From the NCBI GenBank assembly GCA_037176725.1, contig JAZBRS010000059.1, positions 10,651,001 to 10,715,000 on the forward strand: a stretch of 64,000 nt of DNA, written 5' to 3'. Each line of letters begins with the position of its first letter. Positions within the stretch are counted from its first letter, which is position 1. Shown here piece by piece: positions 40,901-53,100 of the stretch. Under the pieces are notes generated by a model that searched no databases, was not told where the DNA came from, and saw only the letters and a list, made by a program, of their open reading frames with translations. The position numbers and the translations under genes are program-made. The stretch comes from Posidonia oceanica. Lineage: Eukaryota; Streptophyta; Magnoliopsida; Alismatales; Posidoniaceae.

Positions 40901-43687
40901 GCTGTCTGGTTGCAGCGGCGACTGTCGGGCACTCGCGGAGGTTGGGGCTGGCTCAGAGCGAGCTTCCGGTGCTTCCCAGACGTCCGGACGCGAGCTTCGA
41001 AGCTCGGGCAGTGATTCAGCACTTTTTGGGTTCAGCAAAGTGACTGGAGGTGGGGGGGAGGGTGTTGCTGCTCGTCGGACCTGGGTGGAGCCTTCCGGGA
41101 GGTAGCTGGAGGTCCAGAGAGTGATGCTGGATGATCAGGTTAGGTTTCTGGAGAGTGTGGAGGGAGTTTGCAGGTTGGGTCGGTTTCTGGTCAGAAGGAG
41201 GCTTAGGTGTTTGTTGTGGAGTTCGGAAGCTGTGGTGGACGGTTGGGTTCGAGGTCGGAGGCTCTGGAAAGGTGGTGGTTCAGGGATTGTTTGGGTGGAT
41301 TTTGGGAGAAGGCTGTAGGCTGAAGTGGAGGGAATTGCTGAAGGAGGAGTGTTGGGTTGCAGTGGTGATTAGGTGGAGTTTCAGGACGATTTTAGGTGGT
41401 GGAAAGGCAGTGGGATGGTGGAAGCAGGTGGCTAGTTGTTGGGTGAGATTGGGGGGACAACTGGGAGAAGTTTGAAGGCTCGCAGTGGTGTCGGATTGCT
41501 GGAATGGGAAGAGGGAGGTTTGCTGCGGATTTTAGCAGAGGAAGGGGAGGGAATTGCTGAAGAGAGGCTGGAGAATTGGAGGCTCTCTCCGGGATGCAGA
41601 GGGGGACACTCAGACCACTCTCTCTGGCCACTCTTTCTTCTGGAAATTGGAGGAGGTAGCCAAGAAGAGGGAGGTCGCTTAGGTGGAAGAAATGGATGGG
41701 ATTGCTTCTGGAATTGGGCTCTAACTGCTGGTCTCTCACCGATTGCTCACACTGATTGTCGACTCCAGATCCTCGCTCTGATGGAATCAACGGAAGCTTA
41801 AATGGGGGAGAGATCGGCTGTTGGCGCGCTGGAAGTTTTTGATTCTACCGGCGGCACTGCAGCAGACAGGAGATAGCGAGGCGACCGGCATTCAATGCCT
41901 CTTGGGAATGGTGCTGAGATAGAGGAGAAGCGGCGAGCTGCTGGGTGATTGGACGGAGGCTCAAATTTCAAATGGAGGAGGGAAGACTGTCGCAGCAAGC
42001 TCGCAGGAGGAAAACCGGCTGACGCGCGAGGAAGAAGAAGGAAGAAGGAGGCCGGACTGTGGGCCGAAGGAAAAAGAAATAAAAGAAAAAAAGAGAAACG
42101 GGCTGGATTGGGCCCAGTAAGGAAAGGAAAGAAAGAAAAAGAGAAGTAAGAAAGAAGAGAGGGTAGAATGGGGAAATAAAATTAGTAAAAAAAGGAACTA
42201 AAAATAAATAACAATACTAGAAAGGTTGTGATGTGAATTAGGGTTTTAATTAAATTTTTTAATGGCCATTTTGGGTTGATTAATGTGTTTTGGGCTTGAT
42301 TAGGGTTTTAGGGTTTTGGTTTTGCTTTTAATTAGTTTTCACTTGATTAAATGTTTGTTAAACCTTTTTTAGATTGTTTTAAAAATTGTGTTTCCCTTGT
42401 TGGGCACTTAGGATATTGATTAGGATTTTTTAGGATTTATTTTCGTATTAACCAGGGTTGTTTTCAGGTTTTTAAGTTTTAGTCTTCTTAGGGTTTTTTC
42501 TTTCTTAAGTCTTTTAAATTATGCTTTGATTTTTATTTGTTGATTTTTCTTGAAGTTTTTAGTTAGATTTCTCTGGTTTGATGGGGTGTTTTTAAGTCTT
42601 TTAAATGTGTTTTTCTTTTCCTTTTAATTAAGTTTTTTAATTTGTTTTTTCTTAGGTTTGTTAGGTTAAGTCTTTTGCTTCTTTAATTACTTGTTTTAAT
42701 GTTTGTTTTTTTTATTCTTCTTTTTAAGGTTTGTTTTTTTTTAAAATCTTCTGATGGGGATTTTACCTTTGGTGGGTTTTGATTCCATTTTAGTTTTTTT
42801 CTTGATTTTTCAGTGTTTTCTTTTGATTTGTTTTGCATTTTTTAGCTTACATGCTTGGTTTTCCTTTTAGCTTGATTTAGTTAAGTTTAGGTTTTTAATT
42901 GCTTGTTTAATGTTTTTTCATTGTTTTTCTTAGGGTTCTGATTTGTTTCTTTCATGTTTTGGGGTTTTACAGATTTTTAGGGGTTTTTATGGATTTTTGC
43001 AAAAGAGAGAAAAGGAAAAAGGAAGGAGGAAAGAAATGGAAAAAAGAGGGAGATAAAAGGAAAAGAGATAGGTTGGAGGAAAATGATTTCTAAAATTCAG
43101 AAAAAATGCTAAAAATAAAGTAAAAATAGGGATAAGATAGAGGAAGGACAGAAGCACAGAGGGGACCCACAGCCAAACCAAAGAAAGGGTAAGAAGGGGA
43201 TGAAAAGAGAGATGATAAACAGGAGAGAGAGAGGAGAGAGAAAATGATAATTCCGGAGAGAGAAAAGGATAATTTGAGTGAATGGAGGTCTTAAAGGTCT
43301 TGAAATGGGATGAAAATTGGTGAATGGGCAGTCTAGGGTTTGAGGTATTGGTTCTGAGGTTTTGGTTTGATTCTAAGAAGGTTTTGGAGGGGTTTTAAGG
43401 TGTAGAAAAAAGGAGAGTTTTGCCTAGGTTTTCTAGGGTTTTTGGGAACGGTCTAGGTTTGATATTTTCTAAGTTCTTGGGTAGGTTTGCTAAGTGGGTG
43501 TTGGTGGGTTTTCCTATGGATTTTGGTCAGGTTTTGAGCTTGGGAAGAGGGGTAAAGGCTTCGGTCAAGTTTGCTTGGTTTTGAAGGGTAAAGAAGAGGG
43601 TTAGGGTTTGGTTTGGTTTGGGTTTGAGTCCAGCAATCACTAGGAGGGCTCCAAGTGGTCCAAGCCTGCCAAGATGGGGTGTCAACA
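37912..43687 (-). repeat. Element B 5' LTR (5,776 bp)
   Basis: Sense strand starts TGTTGACACCCC at 43687 and ends ATTGCTACA at 37912. It keeps the same order of parts as A's LTR, but with clear divergence and indels throughout (GC-rich block about 40550-41110, TGCAT-rich part about 39880-40540, A/T-rich stretch about 42180-42960). The 30-bp array is short (38560-38800), the near-invariant block lies at 38212-38284, and the PBS-like site at 38024-38034. It is older or from another subfamily than A's LTR pair. Confidence 0.9.
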
Positions 43688-44075
43688 CCTGCGTATGCGA
43701 GCGTAAGCCTAGAAAGACTGATTCTCGGGCGTGTCGGGGGTGCCTAACACCTTCCCCGCGCGTAACAGGAGTCCTTGCCCCGTCTTTTGGCCCGCAATGA
43801 CCATATCGCCCTTATCCTAGGCATGAGTCATCTCATTTGCATGTATTTGCATTTGTTTTCCTTCGCATTGCTTTGCTTTGCATTTCTTGCTTGGTTTTGC
43901 GTGTTAATTCACGCATTTCCCCCGGTTTTCCTTGTCTTCCGATAATAGACATGGTGGCGACTCTGATTTGTCTTATCTTCTTCTTTTCTTCCCTTTTTAA
44001 GTGTTTTCGAGTTGAGCCCTCCTCCTCGGATCATCGCCGCTAATAGTAAGCCTGATTCTGATTAGGATTACTACA
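43688..44075 (+). repeat. Element C 5' LTR, last 388 bp only
   Basis: The sequence joins B's LTR end abruptly in mid-LTR, with CCTGCGTATGCGAGCGTAAG matching S1 at about 17090. It includes the near-invariant block (43707-43777) and the PBS-like site (43955-43965), and ends GATTACTACA at 44075 just before the PBS. The rest of this LTR must lie on the far side of B, left of the window, so C predates B. Confidence 0.9.
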
Positions 44076-44076
44076 G

Positions 44077-44093
44077 TGGCGACTCCACTGGGG
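44077..44093 (+). promoter_or_regulatory. Primer-binding site of element C
   Basis: TGGCGACTCCACTGGGG, one base after the LTR end at 44075. It differs from A and B at two bases (CTCCAC for CTCTGC), consistent with an older copy using the same tRNA. Confidence 0.82.
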
Positions 44094-45440
44094 ATGCTAG
44101 ACTCCGGCTTTCGCCTCCGCTTTCGCTCGCTCGGGATTTGCTTGCTTTGTCTGCCTTTTGTGCCTTCTTTGCCTGTTTCGCTCGCTTTTTCTGTGCAAAC
44201 TCCTAGCGAGTCGCCTCGTGGCTACTCTGCTTGGGTTTTGCACCTCCTTTGCCTCGGTTTGCGCTCTATTTTGCTTTGCTTTGCCTGCTGTGGCGCCCTT
44301 ACTTGTTTGCTTGCTTGATTGCTTGCTTCTTGCTTGTTTGTTTCTCTACTTCTACTCTTACCTGCTTTAATGCTTACTTGTCTTTATCTTTCCTTTATTT
44401 ATCAGCTTTTTATTGCTTTATTTCTCGCACAATGCATGTCTACATACTTGTTTGGCAACAATACATGCTTTTTGAATGCTGAATGCTTTTCTCACACATT
44501 TGCTATGTCACTACGCACGCACATGCCTTGCGTATATGCCTTTTGACATGATGAATGCTTTTTCTTCACTATCATGCTCACGAACACTCGCACATGCCAT
44601 GCACTTGCCTTTTGCTGTGTTGTATGTTGTTTGCCTGCCATGTCTGACTGATTTTCTTCCCTTTCGCACATGCCATGCCTAGGATAGTAGAGACTTGTTT
44701 GCTCTCCCCATGGTTAACTAAAAACAGCAAGTAAAAAGGAACTTCTAGGGGTAACTAGAGACTTCAAACAATCCTTCACCCCCTTTGGTTAATAAAACAC
44801 GCAAGATAAAAGACTTTAATCATTTGCATAAGCATCATATAGGGCATGCATCTTCTCATCTGAGTCCACCTATTAGTCTGCGAAGGACAGTCCTGGCCTC
44901 TTGTTCTACCGCTTTGGGTGTGGCGCGAGTCAGTCGGTCTGTCCCCCCTTTGTCTGGGGGTCGTGTCGGTGTTAGTAGAGGGTACCACCTACGCTTTGGC
45001 GGGGTAGAGGCCACCAATGCACCACCCTGTCATTTCCTGAGCTTTGGGCCGGGAGTTAGGTAGGGAACCTACTTTTCTGACCTGAGTCGGTGACCCGTAC
45101 ACCCAGGGATACCCGAAGTAGATCACCTGCTAAGATACACTAGCTAGGTAAAGGGGGCATACTAGAAAGCATACATATCATTCATGCCATTTAACTTAAC
45201 TCATTTGCATTCATCTTTTCAGTTTCTAACCCCAGTTTCCTTCTGTTTGTGTCAACAGTGATCGGTAAGCGAGTTCCCCTTGCTAGAGCTTGAGTACCGA
45301 CCCTTGTTGGCACCCCTGTTGCGACCTTATTCGCGACCATTCCCCCTTCTGAGCTATCCGCCTTTGCGACGATAGCTCCTATTAGGAATCACCGCTTGAA
45401 CACCCGTCGCAGCCCTGTTCTCACACGCTCTAGGTCAGCA
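44094..45440 (+). other. Element C leader (5' untranslated region)
   Basis: Aligns with A 25217-26523 and B 36631-37893. The conserved central part is 44880-45120. A donor-like ATCGGTAAGCGAG at 45261-45273 is identical in A, and is preceded by GTTTGTGTCAACAG, acceptor-like. CTTT/TGCTT-rich stretches fill 44100-44660. No shared coding frame. Confidence 0.6.
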
Positions 45441-47816
45441 ATGGCCCAGTACGTCAATGAGCCTCTCTTCACTCCTGTCACGGAGGGTGTTTCCGTTCCG
45501 GCCCCTCCGGTTGCTCCTTCTGTCCCCGTTGCTCCCCCTCCGACGCCAGGGTTTCCTCCCCTGACGCCTCTAGGATCTCAGTATGTCCCGGGACAGTGGC
45601 AAGCATCTCTTCCTCTAGATCCGATCGCCGAGTCTATCTTGACGACCGTCACTCGCGTTCCGGAGACGCCACTACCCCCTCCATCCCAAGGATACGTCGC
45701 CTTTGACATCCCTTCTACCGCTGCTGCGACTTTTTCTGTAGAATCTTTTCCTCCCGGACAGTCTGTGTCCGTGCCACTTGCTTCTCAACCTCCGCCGGCA
45801 CTGCACTTCAGCGTCCCCACTGGCGAGACGCCTGAGGCGCAGTACCAGCACCTGATGGAGCTTGCCCAGAGACTGCAGGGCATGGCTCTATCAGTTCGTC
45901 CTTCCTACGCTCCTGTCGTTCCTGAGGTTCCTTTGAGGCCAGTTCCTGCATTTCATGCATCTACCTCTACACCTCCGCCTCGACCATCGTCTCAACTGCT
46001 CACGGTTCCGACGATGGGGGCCCGTGTACCGCCTTCTTCTGCACTACACTTAGCACAGCATGCTCCTCTTCCCCCTGGTGGTTAGTCCTTTGGACCGGCT
46101 GGAGCCCAGTACCTTACTGGCTCGCTGTCTGGCACCCCGCCTATACAGCAACTGGTGCTCCGTCATCCTACCCCTATCACAGCACAGCATGGCATCTACT
46201 CTTCTCCTTTGCATCAAGTCTAGCATCCTGCATACACTCCTGCATACACAGTTCCCCAACACAGATACGCCGGCCATCCCGTCGCTCCACCAGGCGACGC
46301 TATGATAGATCCGGAGGAGCACTTAGGTGCGACCCATTCGGCGTATGTGCTCACTACCCCTGCTAATCCCTCTCCTGTGGCAGCAAATCCAGACCCCATC
46401 AACAATCAGATGGACGTCTTGGAGAAGGCACTACGACTAGTGCAGGGTACTGAGCACCAGACCTACCAATTTCGGGACCTCTGCTGCTTTCCAGAGGCGG
46501 TACTCCCTCCGAAGTTCAAAATCCAGGACTTCGAGAAATATAATGGTAGGGGCTGCCCTGTAGCACACCTGAAGGCGTATTGCGGTGATCTCGCTTAGCT
46601 TCAGGCTGACGAGAGGTTGCTGATCCGCCTGTTCCAGAATAGTTTGAATGGGCCGGCACTCAAGTGGTTTACATCGCTTGATATGTCAGCCATCAAGACT
46701 TGGAACGACCTCAGTCAGGCGTTCCTGGAACAATACTCCTTCAACCTCGATCTAGTCCCAAAGCGGGCGGACTTGATCGCAATCAAGCAGAATTCCGGCG
46801 AGCCGTTCGGGGAGTACGTCGGCCGCTGGCGCGCCCTTGCCTCGCAGGTTCGAGATAGACCCTCTGACGAGGAGTCTATTGAGATCTTCATCAAAGGGGC
46901 GTAGCCATCTCTCGGAGCTCTGCTTAGCATCCAACCAGTCACTACTTTTGTTGCACTCATCAGAGCTGGAGCGCGCGTGGAGAGTTCTTTGCGGAGTGGC
47001 AACTTCCCGGCTCTCTCTGCGTTCGCTAAGCAGGCCGCGATCAGTAGTAACAGTGCCAACAGCAGCGCATCCAACAACAACAGCGGCAGCAACAGCAACC
47101 GCCCGAAGAGGAAAGACTCGCCGAAAACCGCTGTTGCATTCGTCGACTCCCCTGCTGTGCCTGTTCGCTTGCCATCCCGTCCTGCCCCAGCTCAGATGGT
47201 GTATGCTCCTGCACCTAGGAATCCACCCACATCACAGATCACAACCACCGCTAGACCGGTCTACCCTGCCGCACCGGTTCAGCAAGGCTCATACCAGAGG
47301 CAAAGAAGGCCACTCACTGAGAAGCGGAAATTCGCCCCACTGGTGGAACTGCTCACGGTCATCTTGCCGAAGGTGGCATCGCTCCTGAAGTTCCCGGAGA
47401 TTCGTCCGCCCCCAAGTCCTCTGCCGCATTGGTTTAGGGCGAACCTCTTCTACAATTTCCATCGAAGTGCTGGGCATTCGACGGACAATTGCTTCTCCTT
47501 GCGGAACGCTATTCAGGATTTAATCGAATCGGGAACGATTGTGATTAACACGCACGAGGCATCCACTCAAGCACACACGCATGCACCTGCACATTCAGCT
47601 GTTCCCCCTCATTCTGGCATCATCCACCAACCCCTGCCGAAGCACTCTTATCCGGGAGGGGCGGGAACCTTAGGCATCCATTCTGTCTTTCCTTCTGGGC
47701 CTACTACCTTCGTGGTAGACCCTTCTAATCTCATCTCTGATATCTCTGAGCCTTTCCCTGTGAGTCTCTATCTTGCGGCAGTTGCCGGCTCCGAGTCGGG
47801 AGTTCACACGATCTGA
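45441..47816 (+). pseudogene. Element C gag, with several stops
   Basis: Starts ATGGCCCAGTAC at 45441. Contains the Pro-rich N-terminal part, the capsid-like core (46420-46830: MDVLEKALRLVQGTEHQ, FQNSLNGPALKWFTSLDM, FLEQYSFNLDLVPK) and the knuckle region (about 47440-47500). In the knuckle the first Cys is Tyr (FYNFHRSAGHSTDNC). TAG stops at 46083-46085, 46221-46223, 46596-46598 and 46902-46904 replace CAG of A. A TGA at 47814-47816 replaces CGA. This protein would form the cytoplasmic particle; this copy cannot make it. Confidence 0.85.
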
Positions 47817-49385
47817 CCGCGTGCCAGGCCGGAGCGCCCCTCCTCGCCCCCCGCTGTGCTTCCTCAGGCTCAATCCCCTGTACACCTTCTAGCTAGGGCC
47901 CAGCCTAGATTCCCTGTCCACCTCTTAGGGCGACCTCAGCTAGAATCCCCTGTACACCTTCTAGGCAAACCTCAACCTGCCCCAGCCTTCCCACCCCAAC
48001 AACCATACCCTCTAGGTAGACCTCAACACCCAATAGGTCCCCCTGTAACCCCTCCTGTGCTCACAGCACGTGCTCCAGTGGTCATTGACTTAACCTTGGA
48101 CACCCATCGTGTTCCTTACAGCTACGCCACAGAAATGTGCGCGGAAGTAACGCGATCGGGGAGGGTTTACAGGCCCCCAATGCCAGCAATTAGGCCAAAT
48201 CACCCCAAACCTGCTGTGCCACCACCCTCCAACCAACCCGTAGCAGATCCAACCCTAAATCAACCTCTAGCAAGCCAAATCCCTGCCTAGCCTGTAGCGG
48301 CCCAGCTTCCTGCCACTACCCCCTTAGAGCTTGCCCAAACAACCCCTCCTATTGCCAAAAAGAACCAACCCAAGGCAGACTTAACCTCCCAACTTAAGAA
48401 GGTCAAAGCTGACATTTCCAATTGGGACCTAATCCACACCTCTGCCGAACACCGCGAGGCTTTTCTTCGCGTGTTCCAGGCTGCCCGTGTGTCCCAATCT
48501 ATTGAGCCTTCAGCCTTGGAAAGTATGGTAGGGTTGATTGCGGAGCCCCAGGTCATCTCTTTTACAAGTGATGAGCTGCCTCCGGCGGGGATTAATCACA
48601 ACCAACACCTATTCGTCACGGTTCAGTTCAAAAGCTTTCGCATTCCCCTAACACTGGTTGATAATGGGTCAGGCCTTAACGTCTGCCCCTTGCGTACTGC
48701 AACCAAGCTCGGATTCAAAGCCAAGGACATCATGCCAGCCGTGAAGGGAATGACAGCTTTTGACAACACCCACCATGACGCTCTAGGGATCCTGATTATT
48801 CCTCTTGCTATTGGCCCGGTCGTCTTTGATGCAGAATTCTATGTCGTCGACTTGAAGCCAAATTTCAATCTTCTACTTGGGCGCCCTTGGCTCCACAAGC
48901 ATCAGGTCCTTCCTTCGACCCTCCATCGGATGATAAAGTACCGTTGCGGCGATGATGTCATTGTCGTCATGGCGGAGAACTTTGAGAAGGAGCGGATCGA
49001 AGCAGTCTCCCCCATGTCTTCACAAGCTATCCCGTTTGACCCCGAGACTTCTGAAGCTCTATATCGCGTTAATCGGTGCGAGCCGGTTAACTTCATTCTT
49101 GATCTTGAACGTGTCAACTCCTTGGCCGTTCACAGCAACTCCTTCCGAATGGTCGAGAATGTATGTCACAGGTGGGGTTACATAAAGGGTACACCGCTCG
49201 GGCGTCATGGCCAGGGGATCGCAGAGCCGATCGTAGCGGTGGAGCGGAGGAAATCAGAAGGCCTCGGTTACGAACCCAAGCTCAACAAAGATCACTGCCT
49301 TCAGCTCAAGGATCAAGAACCAGCCATCCCCAGAGACCTCACTAACTTCACCAGTGCAGGAATCCTGGGATCGACCGATGATTAA
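47817..49385 (+). pseudogene. Element C gag tail, aspartic protease and G-patch-like segment
   Basis: The gag tail carries the Leu/Pro/Gln short repeats (about 47870-47990, HLLGRPQLESPVHLLGKPQ type). The protease begins at about 48613; its active site, LVDNGSGLNVCPL (Asp at 48660-48662), is intact and it runs to LLLGRPWLHKHQ (about 48910). A G-patch-like stretch lies at 49165-49290 (GTPLGRHGQGI...GLGYEP). Stops: TAG at 48288-48290 and TAA at 49383-49385 (CAA in A). It aligns codon for codon with A 21290-22850. Confidence 0.85.
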
Positions 49386-51067
49386 GCCGCGGCGCCGACA
49401 GAAGACTGGGTCTGCATTGAGGACTACTACTCGGATGAGGAGCAGTCTGGCACAGTAGAGGCAGCCCCAACTGGCAACAAGGCAATGATCAGCACAGAGG
49501 CACCGCAATCAGTATGTTCAGCTCTCCCTCTAGCAGATACAGCAGACAGCTCAGTAGGCTCTGTGGCAGAACTGGCCAGCTCTCACACTTTTGCAGCCAC
49601 ATCTGCATCGCAAGTACAGGCAGCAGCGGTTCAGGAGTCAGAGACACTCCTTCTGGCAGAATCGGGCAGGCTACCAGCGGTCGCAGTCACACCAGTGCCA
49701 CTGTCCCTCTCTCTGCAGAGGCAGTCAATCAATTCAATCAGCAGCACAGCTCAGCCCACTCCAGCGGCCGCATCACTGGGAGCGCAGTCGGCATAGTCCG
49801 CTCCACATCTTCCTGACGCCAAGCAGCAACTCTCTCGGCAGGCCCCCACGGCGTCAGAAGCTACACTCTCACAGTCACAACCAGTTGCAGAGGACCAACT
49901 AAGCGCCGTAGTCTCCCGGCCCTTGAGCCCTCAGAAGAGCATCTCTGCCTGCCCTTCACCTGCAACAGTGACACTGGCAGCATATCCATCTGTGGCCTCG
50001 TTGACCGGTCTGTTTGGATCTCCCACGCCAAAGCTGCCGCTATCAGGCGTGCCCATGAGCCAGATCATGCAAATTCCTAGGGCAGCAATCTGTCTTGCAG
50101 CTGGGCCAGTGCTGCAGGCCCCCGGCGCCTACTACGTTGACTCACCCTCAGACGAGGAGGAAGGAGTGGCGATAGAAGCCCAGGTCGATTCATGGATGTC
50201 CGACTTAGAGCTACTTTATCAAGAACAAATCAAGTCGATAGCAGAAGACCTGGCAGAGCATCGAGCCGCAGAAAGGAAAGGGAAAGCCATGGTTACGGAC
50301 CCTCCTCTGCAAGAAGACCATGCCTCTATCATGGTCCTGGAAGAAGGCTCGGCAGCACCAGACTCCCCTAGACCAGATGAGCTCATCACTCTCCAACCAG
50401 AAGGCGGGTCTAGTTGGTTTGTGCAACACATGCCTCACCGGAGCAGCATAGCGAGCGACAGTGCCCAGATAAGCCGCCAGTCTGGCATACCCTCCCTAAG
50501 CACACTAGAAGACTCAGAGGTGGAAGCACTAGCAGTCCAAGCAGCAGCAGCAACAGAGCAGAAAGTAGAATCAGTAGCAGAGTTGCTAGCAGCCTCAGCA
50601 GCAGAATCATCAGCAGTCTCAACAGCAGAATCAGCAAGGCCCTCAGCATTATCAGTAGAGCACTCAGCAGAATCAGTCAGGCCATAACAAACAGCAGAAG
50701 GAGTTGCCGGGACGGAGGTCGCGCACCGAGGCTACAAGAATACTCGAGTGAGCGTGACCATCTTGAAGCGTCACCAGGGCCAAGCAGCGGAACACATACA
50801 CTTTTTCAACATCACGAGTCCTTCTTTTGAGAAAGAGATCCTCTCGGAACTTATTGCTTATGGAGAGGAGGACGATACGGGCATGGATGAGATTGACGAA
50901 CCATTGCCCGAGTTCCGGCCCTATGACGACGACCCAGAAGGCCCCAACCTCCATGTTGAAGAAGAAACAGAGGTTGTCAACATCGGCACAGCTGAGGAAG
51001 TCAGAGAAATTCGTATCAGTGCCCAGCTGTCCTCCCAGGCTCAAGCAGAGTTCATCGCATTCTTGAA
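49386..51067 (+). pseudogene. Element C protease-RT linker
   Basis: Acidic, Ala/Ser/Glu-rich sequence without a known domain. It includes EEGVAIEAQVDSWMSDLELL and ERKGKAMVTDPPLQEDHASI, matching element A. The Ala/Ser/Glu repeat is present but shorter and more degraded (50540-50690) than in A. TAG at 49794-49796 and TAA near 50687 break it. In Ogre elements an intron is known here; I found no convincing pair of sites. Confidence 0.75.
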
Positions 51068-52081
51068 AGAATATGCGGATGTCTTCGCCTGGAGTTACGA
51101 AGATATGGTCGGCCTTGACATAGAGATAGTGGTGCACAATCTGCCCTTAAACCCGGATGCCAAGCCAGTAAAGCAGAAGCTAAGAAGATGGCGACCGCAG
51201 TGGCTGCTCATGATCAAAGAAGAGATAATGAAGCAGCTCAGAGTCAACTTTCTGAAGGTTGTTCTTTATCCTGAGTGGCTGGCAAACATTGTACCTGTGC
51301 CCAAGAAAGATGGCCGAATAGGGATTTGCATCGACTACAGGGACCTGAACAAGGCGAGTCCCAAGGACGACTTCCCCCTGCCTCACATTGACGTCCTAGT
51401 CGACAATACAGCGGGCCACAAGATGCTCTCCTTCATGGACGGCTTTTCTGGATACAATCAAGTCAAAATGGCAGAAGAAGACATGGAAAAGACTTCATTC
51501 ATCACCCCTTGGGGAGTCTTCTGCTACCAAGTCATGCTGTTCGGTCTGAAGAATGCTGGTGCGACCTATCAGAGGGCCATGACTGCGCTGTTCGATGACC
51601 TCATGCACCAAGAAGTAGAGGTCTACGTAGACGACATGATTGCCAAAACCAAAGAGCCTGAAGACCACCTTGCCTGCTAAAAAAGCTCTTTGACCGTCTA
51701 CGGAAATACAAATTGTGCCTGAATCCCAAGAAGTGCGTATTCGGGGTGTCTTCTGGCAAGCTGCTCGGCTACATTGTTAGCCAAAGGGGGATTGAGGTGG
51801 ACCCGATGAAAGCAAAAGCCATCGTGGACATGCCGCCCCACAGAACTGAAAAGGAGGTCAGAAGTCTGCTTGGGCGTTTACAGTACATCAGCCGCTTTAT
51901 TGCACAGCTTACGCCCATCTGCGAACCCATATTCAAGCTCCTGAAGAGGAATGCGCAAATCGACTGGAGCAAGGAGTGTCAGGCTGCATTTGCCAAGATC
52001 AAGCAGCTGTTGATCAAGCCTCCCGTCCTGGTTCCCCCTACACCAGGGAGACCTTTGCTTCTTTACCTTTCTACCACGTAG
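51068..52081 (+). pseudogene. Element C reverse transcriptase
   Basis: RT from ADVFAWSYEDMVGL through VPKKDGRIGICIDYRDLNKA, FMDGFSGYNQVKM and YVDD (51624-51635). The frame breaks near 51678 where a single base is missing relative to A (HLAC then stop), and resumes in another frame at about 51690 (FDRLRKYK, LNPKKCVFGV). A TAG at 52079-52081 replaces a CAG in A. The enzyme would copy element RNA to DNA. Confidence 0.88.
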
Positions 52082-53100
52082 CATTCCATGGGCGCCATCT
52101 TGGGCCAACATGACGAATCTGGTAGAAGGGAGCGCGCCATCTATTACCTGAGCAAGAAGTTTAATGAATGCGAAGCTAGGTACAGTACACTAGAGAAGAC
52201 CTGCTTGTCCCTTGTCTGGGCTGCACAGAAACTAAGGCACTACATGATGGCATACCCAGTTCAGCTCTTATGCCGGCATGATCCCATCAAGTTCCTCTTT
52301 CAAAAGCTGGCCATGGTAGGCAGATGTGCTAAGTGGCAGGTGTTATTGTCTCAGTACGACATCACCTTTGTCACACAGAAATCCATGAAAGGCCAGGCCA
52401 TGGCAGACCATCTTGCTGATCTTCCTCTGCCTGAATACCAACCCCTCCAGACGCAGTTCCCTGATGAGGACATCCTCTTCGCAATGCAGGGCTCTGAGGA
52501 GAAAAATCCTGAAAAACAAGAGGAATGGCAGCTCTACTTTGATGGCGCTGTCAACAAAAAAGGCCGAGGCGTAGGCGCAGTGCTGACCACGCCTCAGGGA
52601 CAGATGATTCCCTTCGCGAGGAAGCTGACTTTCACTTGCACAAACAATGAAGCAGAATATGAAGCATGTATCCTAGGGTTGAAGGTCGCCCTCGAGCACA
52701 AGGCGCAGAAGTTGCATGTGCATGGTGATGCCATGCTAGTAATCTCTCAAGTGAACGGCGACTGGAGGACAAAAGATCCCAAGCTTGTGCCGTATCACGA
52801 ACACCTGCTGAGGCTGATGGAAGAATTTGAGAGCATCTGCTTCACATACATGAACAGAGCAAAGAATGCGTACGCAGACGCGCTAGCAACTCTCGCATCC
52901 TGGCTCACTATATCTGAAGACAGCGCAGTGGATGTATCTGTTACTCGCATTGAGCAGCCTGCATATTGCCTGAACATAGAAGAGGCGGATCCAGCAGAGG
53001 AGCAGCCCTGGTATCAAGATATAAAATCTTTCATGGAGTCTGGCAGCTTTCCTCCTGATACCGTGGCAGCAGACAAGAGAACTCTGGCGCGTCTGGCGTC
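52082..53100 (+). pseudogene. Element C RNase H pair
   Basis: This part is uninterrupted. First RNase H-like domain: IYYLSKKFNECEARYSTLEK and KLRHYMMAYPVQLLCRHDPI. Second, archaeal-type domain (about 52525-52905): Asp in YFDGAVNKKGRG, Glu in NNEAEYEACILG, Asp in HGDAMLVISQ and Asp in AYADALATLAS. The four acidic residues are retained. The tail before integrase (EEADPAEEQPWYQDIKSFME) matches A. Confidence 0.87.

Larger units (their letters stand above)
32397..43687 (-). mobile_element. Element B: gag-bearing Tat/Ogre relative, apparently without pol (TR-GAG-like)
   Basis: 5' LTR (37912-43687), PBS, leader, a long gag (34462-36630), then an 84-bp array that in A and C lies after pol and the 3' ORF. 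No protease, RT or integrase follows gag. This suits terminal-repeat elements that keep only GAG and borrow pol from relatives. The caveat is that element A interrupts B at 32396 and the remainder is not visible. B is inserted in C's 5' LTR; the bases after its LTR are CCTGC (43688-43692). Confidence 0.75.

Noticed and set aside
26542..43687. One 17-kb minus-strand element with LTRs at 26542-32396 and 37912-43687
   Set aside because: The 26542-32396 LTR has A's PBS on its inner side and no polypurine tract at 32397, and matches 1-3962 far better than it matches 37912-43687. It is A's 5' LTR nested in B.
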